Shown in pieces: positions 1-6,204 of a stretch of 27,201 bases of DNA (the first letter of the stretch is position 1; the number at the start of each line of letters is the position of its first letter). This DNA comes from Candidatus Mediterraneibacter colneyensis (lineage in GTDB: Bacteria; Bacillota; Clostridia; Lachnospirales; Lachnospiraceae), in contig DXEY01000128.1 in the NCBI GenBank assembly GCA_019114745.1, positions 1 through 27,201 of the forward strand. Direction: 5' to 3'. The notes under the pieces were generated by a model that searched no databases, was not told the origin of the DNA, and saw only the letters and a program-made list of their open reading frames with translations. A program made the translations under genes and the position numbers.

Positions 1-29
1 GAAATCAGAAATGAAAGGACTTATATCAT

Positions 30-875
30 ATGAATCAAAGTAAGAAAAAAGGCGGAAGCCCCCTGCAGTTTCTCTTCCGGATCCTCCAGGGCGCGCTGAT
101 CGGTCTCGGAGCGGTGCTGCCCGGCATATCCGGCGGAGTGCTGAGTGTGATCTTCGGCATCTACAAGCCGATCATGGAACTTCTGTCAAACCCGTTTAAA
201 AACTTCAAAACACATGTACCGCCACTGATCCCGGTGGCGATCGGAGGCGCCATCGGATTTCTCGGAGTGGCAAACATCCTCTCCTTTTTCCTGGAGAAAT
301 ACCCGGATCCTTCCGTCTGTGTATTTATCGGACTGATCACCGGAATGCTTCCTTCGCTCTTCCGGGAGGCAGGCGAACAGGGACGGAGCAAAGGTTCTTA
401 CATCTCCATGGTCATCTGTATGGCTGTGATCTTCGCCATTTTGATCGGACTTCGGATGCTTTCCGTGGAAGTAACCCCGAACTTCTTCTGGTATCTGTTC
501 TGCGGATTCTGCCTGGCGCTCAGCCTCATCGCGCCGGGAATGAGCTTTTCCACACTGCTCATGCCCCTGGGGCTGTACACGCCGTTTGTAGACGGGATCG
601 GACATTTTGACCTGCAGATCCTGATCCCGGGCGGGATCGGAGCCCTTGTCACGATCATCTGCCTTGCCAAAGCGGTGAACGCACTGTTTGATAACTTCTA
701 TTCCCTTGCGTTCCACGGGATCATCGGCATCGTGATCGCCGCAACGGTCATGACAATCCCGTTCTCCGGCTTCGCATCCGCAGGAGGCGCAGTGGTCAAC
801 CTCATCTGCATCGCCGTGGGAATCGTTATCGCACTGGCGCTGGATAAGTTCAACAGCAAAGTAAAAGTTGAGTAA
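30..875 (+). CDS. DUF368 polyprenyl-phosphate transporter (PopT-like membrane protein)
   Basis: This 281-residue, very hydrophobic protein has the DUF368 signature. Near residues 30-45 it carries LPGISGGVLSVIFGIY, and a related element, APGMSFSTLLMPLGLY, lies near residues 168-183, consistent with two structurally repeated halves. About eight membrane segments can be read by eye. DUF368 proteins of the PopT group have been shown in other bacteria to recycle undecaprenyl phosphate across the membrane for cell-wall synthesis; transfer of that role here is by family only. The start is supported by AAAGGA about ten bases upstream of the ATG. No promoter is visible in the 29 bases before it. The gene ends just before a bidirectional terminator and converges with the nucleotidyltransferase gene. 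Confidence 0.85.
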   Translation: MNQSKKKGGSPLQFLFRILQGALIGLGAVLPGISGGVLSVIFGIYKPIMELLSNPFKNFKTHVPPLIPVAIGGAIGFLGVANILSFFLEKYPDPSVCVFIGLITGMLPSLFREAGEQGRSKGSYISMVICMAVIFAILIGLRMLSVEVTPNFFWYLFCGFCLALSLIAPGMSFSTLLMPLGLYTPFVDGIGHFDLQILIPGGIGALVTIICLAKAVNALFDNFYSLAFHGIIGIVIAATVMTIPFSGFASAGGAVVNLICIAVGIVIALALDKFNSKVKVE

Positions 876-877
876 AC

Positions 878-915
878 AAAAAGTACCGGCTGGATTCTTT
901 CCTCCGGTACTTTTT
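878..915. terminator. Bidirectional rho-independent terminator
   Basis: The arms AAAAAGTACCGG (878-889) and CCGGTACTTTTT (904-915) form a perfect 12-bp stem around a 14-nt loop. The flanking A and T runs make it usable from both strands. It lies three bases after the DUF368 stop codon and just beyond the end of the - strand nucleotidyltransferase unit, so it probably serves both. Confidence 0.9.
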
Positions 916-922
916 CATTCTC

Positions 923-976
923 TCACTCTTCTCCGATTTTATCCATTATCTGGAAAACATCAGCATAAGTATTCAT
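923..976 (-). CDS. Possible 17-residue ORF, ATGA-coupled to the nucleotidyltransferase gene
   Basis: The stop codon of the upstream nucleotidyltransferase gene overlaps an ATG in the arrangement ATGA, with AGGA four bases earlier. This opens a short frame, MNTYADVFQIMDKIGEE, that ends shortly before the shared terminator. I do not recognise the peptide. MNT genes are often followed by a translationally coupled HEPN partner, but this sequence is far too short and does not resemble a HEPN N-terminus. It may be a degenerate remnant, a small peptide or chance. Confidence 0.25.
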   Translation of the reverse strand: MNTYADVFQIMDKIGEE

Positions 977-1356
977 CTGTCCTGCCATATATTTCTCCCT
1001 TCTTTTCGGATATTTTCAAAATATAATGTATGCTCATCTCTCCACCCTTCTCCGATCACAACTTTGAGATCTACTTCCGGCATATCCAGCCGCGGTGGAT
1101 TCACCCGGTTCTTTAATAAAATAATCTCTTCTTTCAGATCGTTGATATCAAGTGGCTGCTTTAGTTCCAAAAGAAGATCTACATCACTTTGATACTCCTG
1201 CTCCTCTCTCACACAGCTTCCGTACACATACAGCTTTGACACATAAGGCGCCACCGCAGATTCCCTGATCTGATCCAGGGCATATTCGATTGCTCTGTTG
1301 CTGCGTTCTCTGTAAACTTCTCTTATTCGGGAGGATTTTCTACCTGAAACAATCAT
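973..1356 (-). CDS. MNT-type nucleotidyltransferase domain protein
   Basis: This 127-residue protein is a minimal nucleotidyltransferase of the polymerase-beta-like (MNT) group. The active-site signature is intact: YGS at 45-47, followed by SDVDLL with Asp58 and Asp60, and a third carboxylate candidate, Asp96, in EVDLKVV. The family uses two metal ions to transfer nucleotides onto proteins, RNA or small molecules. Small members usually act as the antitoxin of a HEPN toxin by adenylylating it. No HEPN gene lies next to it here, so it looks orphaned. The start is supported by AAAGGAG five bases upstream of the ATG. It has its own extended -10 promoter inside the end of the MATE gene. Substrate unknown. 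Confidence 0.8.
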   Translation of the reverse strand: MIVSGRKSSRIREVYRERSNRAIEYALDQIRESAVAPYVSKLYVYGSCVREEQEYQSDVDLLLELKQPLDINDLKEEIILLKNRVNPPRLDMPEVDLKVVIGEGWRDEHTLYFENIRKEGRNIWQDR

Positions 1357-1403
1357 ACATACTCCTTTATCATACCAAACACAAAAATCATTTGTTATAG
1401 ATT

Positions 1404-1412
1404 ATTATAGCA
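1404..1412 (-). promoter_or_regulatory. Extended -10 promoter of the nucleotidyltransferase gene
   Basis: On the - strand the sequence reads TGCTATAAT, a perfect TGnTATAAT extended -10 element, about 50 bases upstream of the ATG at 1356. No good -35 hexamer is visible, as is common for extended -10 promoters. It overlaps the last codons of the MATE gene, so the nucleotidyltransferase can be expressed independently. Confidence 0.6.
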
Positions 1413-2772
1413 TATCTGACCGGGATTCTACACGCATTTTAAACTGATGCATTTTATAGAAATAGTAGGGAACCAGCGGGATCAGAGCCGCGATCCATGC
1501 CGCCGGATCGGAAAGGCAGACGCCCACGTAGCTGGCGTGTCCGGCTATGAGCATGACAATGCCGCTTCTCGCTGCAAGCTCGAAGATACCTCCGAGCATC
1601 GGTACAAGCCCGTAGCCCAGTCCCTGCAGCGTATTCCTGTAGAGAAAGATACTCCCCAGAAACGGATAGCACCAGAACACAGTGTGAAAATACGTTACCG
1701 AAGCGTTCACCACCTCTGTCTCCGACGGGCTGATAAACATCCAGGTCATATATTCCCCGAAAAAGTACATCACCACCATAAGCAGCACGCTCCACCCCAG
1801 GATCATAAACTGGGTACAGCGCACCCCCTGTCTCACACGGTCCATTTTCCCTGCTCCCATGTTCTGTCCCACATAGGTTGCGATCGTAGCTCCAAATGCT
1901 GAAAATACGGTCGAGATCAGGTTCTGGAGCTTTCCTGCGGCTGAGAATCCCGCCATGTAAATCTCTCCGTAAATATTGACCGCGCCCTGGACGATGATCG
2001 TGCCGATCGCCGTAATGGAAAACTGGAGCCCCATGGGGACGCCGAGTGCCAGAAGACGGCCCAGGCTGTGAATGCTGACCTTAAAATCTTCCCGTTTTAA
2101 GTGCAGGATCGGGTAGCGCTTCAGTATGTAGAAAAAGCACAGCAGCGCGGAGATGCCCTGAGCGATCACAGTCGCATAAGCACACCCCTCTACGCCCATA
2201 CCGAATGTCACAATAAACACAATATCCAGCACTACATTAATTGCCGCCGACAGGATCAGAAAATAAAGCGGGGATTTTGAATCGCCCAGCGCCCTTAAAA
2301 ATGCCGCCAGCGCATTATACGCCGCAGTCACGATCAACCCTGCGTAAATGATCCCCATATACAGCTTTACATCCGGCATAATATTGTCCGAATAGTTCAT
2401 AAGCCGGAGGATCGGTTCATTGGCTATTAAAAGACCCGCTGTCATCAGAAGAGCGCACCCTGTCGACAGATAGACGGACATTGCCACATAATGGCGCATC
2501 CGGTCGTACTGTTTCGCCCCGAACCACTGAGACACAAGGATGGCAAACCCGCTGCTCAGCCCGTTCAGCCACCCGGTCACAAAAAACATCAGCGAACCGG
2601 TACTGCCGATCGCCGCTAAAGCCGTCACTCCGATAAATTGTCCTGCCACAACAGAATCCGCTATATTATAAAACTGCTGAAAGATATTACCCAGGCACAT
2701 CGGGATCATGAACCGCATGATCAGTTTAGCCGGGCTCCCCTCCGTCATATCCTGCACTGCGCTGTTACCCAT
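1405..2772 (-). CDS. MATE family multidrug efflux transporter
   Basis: This 455-residue protein has the length and roughly 12 membrane segments of the MATE (NorM/MepA/DinF) family, in two homologous halves of about residues 13-220 and 235-440. The N-terminal stretch GSPAKLIMRFMIPMCLGNIF, the QFYNIADSVVAGQFIG element and the FLRALGDSKSPLYF element are typical. MATE proteins export cationic drugs or metabolites using a Na+ or H+ gradient; the substrate cannot be read from the sequence. The start follows GAGGG seven bases upstream. The gene has a strong promoter at 2918-2946 and a roughly 140-nt leader with two hairpins (2833-2895), which suggests ligand- or structure-based regulation. No terminator separates it from the downstream nucleotidyltransferase. 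Confidence 0.9.
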   Translation of the reverse strand: MGNSAVQDMTEGSPAKLIMRFMIPMCLGNIFQQFYNIADSVVAGQFIGVTALAAIGSTGSLMFFVTGWLNGLSSGFAILVSQWFGAKQYDRMRHYVAMSVYLSTGCALLMTAGLLIANEPILRLMNYSDNIMPDVKLYMGIIYAGLIVTAAYNALAAFLRALGDSKSPLYFLILSAAINVVLDIVFIVTFGMGVEGCAYATVIAQGISALLCFFYILKRYPILHLKREDFKVSIHSLGRLLALGVPMGLQFSITAIGTIIVQGAVNIYGEIYMAGFSAAGKLQNLISTVFSAFGATIATYVGQNMGAGKMDRVRQGVRCTQFMILGWSVLLMVVMYFFGEYMTWMFISPSETEVVNASVTYFHTVFWCYPFLGSIFLYRNTLQGLGYGLVPMLGGIFELAARSGIVMLIAGHASYVGVCLSDPAAWIAALIPLVPYYFYKMHQFKMRVESRSDML

Positions 2773-2832
2773 AATCTTTCCCTCATTTCTCTGTATTAAA
2801 TATCATATTACCGCCTGATGGCCGTTGAACGC

Positions 2833-2895
2833 CGGACGCCCGTCTCAGGGCGTATCGCACAAAACGATCAGAAGCCGGGGAGCTCCTGATCGTTT
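2833..2895 (-). promoter_or_regulatory. Structured 5' leader of the MATE gene (candidate riboswitch or attenuator)
   Basis: The leader begins about 16 nt after the predicted start site. Hairpin 1 has arms AAACGATCAG (2886-2895) and CTGATCGTTT (2862-2871), extended inward by GAGC/GCTT around a TCCCCG loop and followed by TTTTG. It is terminator-like but has a poor T-run. A second hairpin has arms ACGCCC and GGGCGT around the loop TGAGAC. The CCCG of loop 1 could pair with CGGG in the second hairpin. Guanidine-IV (mepA-motif) riboswitches of Clostridia precede MATE genes and use a loop-loop contact. I cannot confirm their consensus here. Hairpin 1 might instead simply terminate enolase. Confidence 0.4.
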
Positions 2896-2917
2896 GATTC
2901 TTTCAAGGCCGAGGGTA

Positions 2918-2946
2918 ATTATACGATGAAACGATACCTGTGGCAA
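2918..2946 (-). promoter_or_regulatory. Promoter of the MATE gene
   Basis: On the - strand TTGCCA (2941-2946) and a perfect TATAAT (2918-2923) are separated by exactly 17 bp, a near-consensus vegetative promoter. It starts just beyond the enolase stop codon and fires into the structured leader of the MATE gene. Confidence 0.75.
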
Positions 2947-2965
2947 GTATTATTTTAGTATTTTT

Positions 2966-4261
2966 CTATCTTTTTACATTAAAAGCGGAAAATCCCGGAT
3001 ACACCGCGCTTTCTCCCAGTTCTTCCTCGATCCTGAGGAGCTGGTTGTACTTTGCGACACGCTCGCTGCGGCTTGGCGCGCCTGTCTTGATCTGGCATGT
3101 ATTCAGCGCAACTGCAAGATCAGCAATCGTCGTGTCCTCCGTCTCGCCGGATCGGTGGGAGGAAATCGCCGTATACCCCGCCTTGTGAGCCATCTTGATT
3201 GCTTCCAGCGTCTCCGAGACAGAACCGATCTGATTCAGCTTGATCAGGATCGAATTGCCGCATCCCATTTCAATTCCTTTTTTCAGTCTTTCTGTATTCG
3301 TTACAAACAGGTCGTCTCCAACCAACTGTATTTTTCCGCCCAGCTCCCTGGTAAGGATCTGCCAGCCTTCCCAGTCTTCCTCATCGAGACCGTCTTCGAT
3401 CGAGTAGACCGGATATTTTTCCACAAGAGACTTCCAGTGTTCCACCAGTTCCTCAGACGTAAATTTCTTTCCGCACTTCGGGAGTACATATTCCCCTTTC
3501 CGGCTGCCTTTCCACTCGCTGGAAGCTGCGTCCATGGCAAGCACAAAATCTCTGCCCGGCTCGTAGCCTGCCTGTCGGATCGCCTCGAGAATATACTCAA
3601 TGGCCTCCTCATCACTGGCAAGATCCGGGGCAAATCCGCCCTCATCGCCTACAGATGTTGCAAGTCCTTTTGATTTCAGGAGTGCCTGAAGTGCATGAAA
3701 CACCTCTGTACACCATCTCAGGCCCTCGGCAAAACTCTCTGCCCCTGCCGGCATGATCATGAACTCCTGTACATCCACTGTGTTGGCGGCATGCGCTCCG
3801 CCGTTGAGGATATTCATCATGGGGACTGGAAGCCGGTTGCCGCTTACGCCTCCCAGAAAACGGTACAGCGGAATATCAAGGGATACTGCTGCAGCTCTCG
3901 CGCAGGCAATGGATACTGCAAGGACTGCATTAGCGCCCAGCTTTGATTTATCTTTCGTGCCGTCTGCTTTCATCATTGCTCTGTCTATCGCATAGATATC
4001 GCCTGCATCCATTCCTTTCAAAGTGTCGTTAATTACTGTGTTAATATTTTCAACAGCCCTGGATACACCTTTGCCGCCGTATCTGCTCTTATCTCCGTCT
4101 CTCAGTTCGAGCGCCTCGAACTCACCAGTGGACGCGCCGCTCGGCGCCGCACCTCTTGCTTTCGTCCCATCTGCCAGATACACTTCCGCCTCAACGGTCG
4201 GGTTTCCTCTTGAATCAATGATCTCCCTGCCGGTCACTTTTTCAATCTCTAAATAATCCAT
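2966..4261 (-). CDS. eno: Enolase (phosphopyruvate hydratase)
   Basis: Enolase interconverts 2-phosphoglycerate and phosphoenolpyruvate in the cytoplasm, the penultimate step of glycolysis. The 431-residue protein is full length. It begins with the family-typical YLEIEKVTGREIIDSRGNPTVE, has GASTGEFEALELRDGD, the Mg2+-binding SIEDGLDEEDW region, the signature ILIKLNQIGS with its catalytic lysine, and the SHRSGETEDTTIADLAV and CQIKTGAPSRSERVAKYNQL blocks. I chose the ATG at 4261 because enolases start there. An in-frame ATG at 4339 would add 26 non-homologous residues and lies at the predicted transcription start. Its control region is unusual: an inverted repeat abuts the -10 box, with a Fur-like box upstream. 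It may also be read from the upstream aldolase genes, since no clear terminator intervenes. Confidence 0.97.
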   Translation of the reverse strand: MDYLEIEKVTGREIIDSRGNPTVEAEVYLADGTKARGAAPSGASTGEFEALELRDGDKSRYGGKGVSRAVENINTVINDTLKGMDAGDIYAIDRAMMKADGTKDKSKLGANAVLAVSIACARAAAVSLDIPLYRFLGGVSGNRLPVPMMNILNGGAHAANTVDVQEFMIMPAGAESFAEGLRWCTEVFHALQALLKSKGLATSVGDEGGFAPDLASDEEAIEYILEAIRQAGYEPGRDFVLAMDAASSEWKGSRKGEYVLPKCGKKFTSEELVEHWKSLVEKYPVYSIEDGLDEEDWEGWQILTRELGGKIQLVGDDLFVTNTERLKKGIEMGCGNSILIKLNQIGSVSETLEAIKMAHKAGYTAISSHRSGETEDTTIADLAVALNTCQIKTGAPSRSERVAKYNQLLRIEEELGESAVYPGFSAFNVKR

Positions 4262-4341
4262 ATTTTCTCGTCCTTTCCTGCGGAAACAGCCTGTGCCCCA
4301 TATCAGGCTTTCAGGGGCAAAGGAGTCTCCATGATTCATTC

Positions 4342-4371
4342 ACATATAGTTAGTCTTAGCTAACTATATGT
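4342..4371. promoter_or_regulatory. Perfect inverted repeat at the enolase transcription start (candidate operator)
   Basis: ACATATAGTTAG (4342-4353) and CTAACTATATGT (4360-4371) are perfect 12-bp inverted arms around 6 bp. The repeat begins directly after the predicted -10 box (4372-4377), the position of a repressor site. The core TAGTTAG/CTAACTA resembles the TTAGGTTAG/CTAACCTAA pattern of DtxR-family metalloregulators, but this is similarity by eye only. There is no T-run, so terminator function is unlikely. Confidence 0.6.
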
Positions 4372-4400
4372 AGGATAACAAATTTCCGCAGCCAAATCAA
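4372..4400 (-). promoter_or_regulatory. Predicted enolase promoter
   Basis: On the - strand TTGATT (4395-4400) and TATCCT (4372-4377) are 17 bp apart, and TG lies one base before the -10, giving an extended -10 element. The predicted start falls inside the inverted repeat at 4342-4371, about 85 bases before the enolase ATG. Confidence 0.6.
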
Positions 4401-4409
4401 TGGGTTTAT

Positions 4410-4424
4410 TGAGATTGATTATCA
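4410..4424. promoter_or_regulatory. Fur-box-like 15-mer upstream of the enolase promoter
   Basis: TGAGATTGATTATCA matches the Firmicutes 7-1-7 Fur consensus TGATAATnATTATCA at 12 of 14 defined positions, with one half perfect. It sits about 10 bp upstream of the predicted -35 box. The region is AT-rich, so a chance match is possible. Confidence 0.35.
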
Positions 4425-4504
4425 TTTATTTGGAAGTGAACTATCAATATTTCTATTCTGTCCACTCTCGCACATAATATGCCAATTAATTTTTTCCGCA
4501 GCCC

Positions 4505-5533
4505 CTAAAGGAGCGCAGCAAGTTTTTCCACGTCTTCCATCTTGGTCGCCCAGCTCGTGGCAAACCGTACGACCGTGTGTTTCTCATCCATTTTCTCCCA
4601 GAAACTGAACGCAGCCTGTTCCCGGAGTCTCTCGATCTGTGTGTCTTCCAGCACCACAAAGATCTGGTTCGTAGGGGATTCGATATAGAACTCATATCCC
4701 TTCTCCCTGAGCGCCCGTTTCAATTCCTCTGCAGTATCGATGGCGTTCTTTCCGATCTTCAGGTACAGCCCGTCCGTAAAGAGAGCGTCAAACTGTACCC
4801 CTGTCAGCCTTCCTTTTGCGAGGAGCGCGCCTCTCTGCTTGATCTTTGTCACAAAATGGCGCGGCGTGTTCTCCTTCGGAAATACAACCGCTTCCCCGCA
4901 GAGCGCCCCTGATTTTGTGCCGCCGATGTAAAACACATCGCAGTACTCCGCCACGTCACGCAGGGTCACATCCGTCTGCGGTGCCGCCAGTGCATAGCCA
5001 AGCCGTGCTCCGTCCAGATACAGCGGAATATTGTATCCTGCACAGACTGCGGACAGTTCCGCCAGCTCTCCTTTTGTATACAGTGTGCCGTATTCTGTCG
5101 GGTGGGAAATATAGACCATTCCCGGAAATACCATATGTTCATGGTTTGCATCCCTGTAAAAACCGCTGAGATATTCTTCCAGAACGTCTGCGGATAGTTT
5201 ACCTTCCTCCTGAGGCAGGGTGAGCACCTTATGTCCGGCCCACTCAATAGCTCCCGCTTCGTGGGTGCCGATATGTCCCGTCTCTGCCGCAACCACTCCC
5301 TCACAGGTGTCAAGCATGGAGCTGATCACTGCCTGGTTTGTCTGAGTCCCGCCCGTCAGAAAGTAAATATCCGCATCCGGACATCCGCATGCCGCCCGAA
5401 TCTTCTCTTTCGCCGCCTGTGTATACCGGTCTGTCCCGTATCCCGGAAGCTGTTCCATATTTGTCTCGACCAGGCGCTTCAACACTTCTTCATGGGCGCC
5501 CTCGGAATAATCGTTTTCAAAACAAAGCATCAT
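4505..5533 (-). CDS. ltaE: Low-specificity L-threonine aldolase family protein
   Basis: This 342-residue PLP enzyme belongs to the beta-eliminating lyase/threonine aldolase family, which cleaves L-threonine or L-allo-threonine to glycine and acetaldehyde. The PLP lysine is Lys207 in FYIGGTKSGALCGEAVV. The cofactor-binding elements FLTGGTQTNQ (58-67), ETGHIGTHEAGAIE (84-97) and LYLDGARLGYAL (171-182) are all present. The gene starts in an ATGATG sequence where the upstream flavin reductase stop codon overlaps its first ATG, indicating translational coupling. It most resembles the clostridial subgroup of aldolases; substrate stereospecificity cannot be read. It probably belongs to a pyrophosphatase-flavin reductase-aldolase transcript. 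Confidence 0.88.
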   Translation of the reverse strand: MMLCFENDYSEGAHEEVLKRLVETNMEQLPGYGTDRYTQAAKEKIRAACGCPDADIYFLTGGTQTNQAVISSMLDTCEGVVAAETGHIGTHEAGAIEWAGHKVLTLPQEEGKLSADVLEEYLSGFYRDANHEHMVFPGMVYISHPTEYGTLYTKGELAELSAVCAGYNIPLYLDGARLGYALAAPQTDVTLRDVAEYCDVFYIGGTKSGALCGEAVVFPKENTPRHFVTKIKQRGALLAKGRLTGVQFDALFTDGLYLKIGKNAIDTAEELKRALREKGYEFYIESPTNQIFVVLEDTQIERLREQAAFSFWEKMDEKHTVVRFATSWATKMEDVEKLAALL

Positions 5534-6162
5534 CTGCCCGCCTTTCTGCGCTTTCCGGCAGTTTTACCGCCGCTTTTCCTCCGGGTGCCGGCAGCCGCTT
5601 TCTTTCTCACGCTGTAACCGAATGTCCCCAGTTTCCTTCCCAGATCCAGGTACTCCCCGTGTGAGTACGCGATCAGGCCTGTCCGGTTCAGGTCAAACCT
5701 TCCCTTTTCGTCCAGATAAGCCTCGTCCACCTGGACGGATGTCACTTCCGCAAGGAACATATGATGGCTTCCAAGTTCCTGGATGGACGCCACTTTGCAT
5801 TCGATATTCACCGGAGACTCCTCAATGACCGGAGCATAGTTCAGCGAAGATGCGTTTCCTTTCGTCAGACGGCACTCGCTCCATTTGTCCACATCTTTCC
5901 CCGAGCGCACACCGCAGTAGTCCGTCGCCCTGGCAAGCCGTTTCGTCGTCAGGTTGATGACGAACTCACCGCTCTCCTTTATCATATGATACGAATACCG
6001 CTCCGGGCGCACGGAAATATACGCCATCGGGGGATTCGTACATACTGTGCCTGTCCAGGCAACTGTCAGGATATTGCTGTTTCCCTCTTTGTCCGCCGTG
6101 CTCACCATGACAGCCGGAAGGGGATAGATCATATTGCCCGGCTTCCATACTTGTTTTGACAT
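5530..6162 (-). CDS. Flavin reductase family protein (flavoredoxin-like) with basic C-terminal tail
   Basis: This 210-residue protein has the FMN-binding split-barrel fold of the flavin reductase/flavoredoxin family. Characteristic stretches are PLPAVMVSTADKEGNSNILTVAWTGTVCTNPPMAYISVRPERYS at the N-terminus and a FVINLTTKRLARATDYCGVRSGKDVDKW segment. Such proteins bind FMN and shuttle electrons or reduce free flavin; the partner is unknown. The last 26 residues are unusual: 12 are Lys or Arg and none is acidic, unlike a normal flavoredoxin end. The start follows AAAGG, and another AAAGGAG lies further upstream. Its stop codon overlaps the start of ltaE, and it begins 42 bases after the pyrophosphatase gene with no terminator between. 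Confidence 0.85.
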   Translation of the reverse strand: MSKQVWKPGNMIYPLPAVMVSTADKEGNSNILTVAWTGTVCTNPPMAYISVRPERYSYHMIKESGEFVINLTTKRLARATDYCGVRSGKDVDKWSECRLTKGNASSLNYAPVIEESPVNIECKVASIQELGSHHMFLAEVTSVQVDEAYLDEKGRFDLNRTGLIAYSHGEYLDLGRKLGTFGYSVRKKAAAGTRRKSGGKTAGKRRKAGR

Positions 6163-6204
6163 TTCAGCCTTTCTCTCCTTTATCGGTCTTTCGCAGGATT
6201 TCCG

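Noticed and set aside
186..716. 176-residue open frame on the - strand opposite the DUF368 gene
   Set aside because: Its composition is highly charged and repetitive, as expected from antisense of a hydrophobic membrane protein.
4262..4339. N-terminal extension of enolase by 26 residues from an upstream in-frame ATG
   Set aside because: The extra residues have no enolase similarity, the ATG lies at the predicted transcription start, and a normal start with an upstream AAAGGA exists at 4261.
4383..4503. 11-bp direct repeat TTTCCGCAGCC at 4383-4393 and 4493-4503
   Set aside because: Only two short copies, no flanking signs of transposition or an attachment site; likely chance or a trace of a small duplication.
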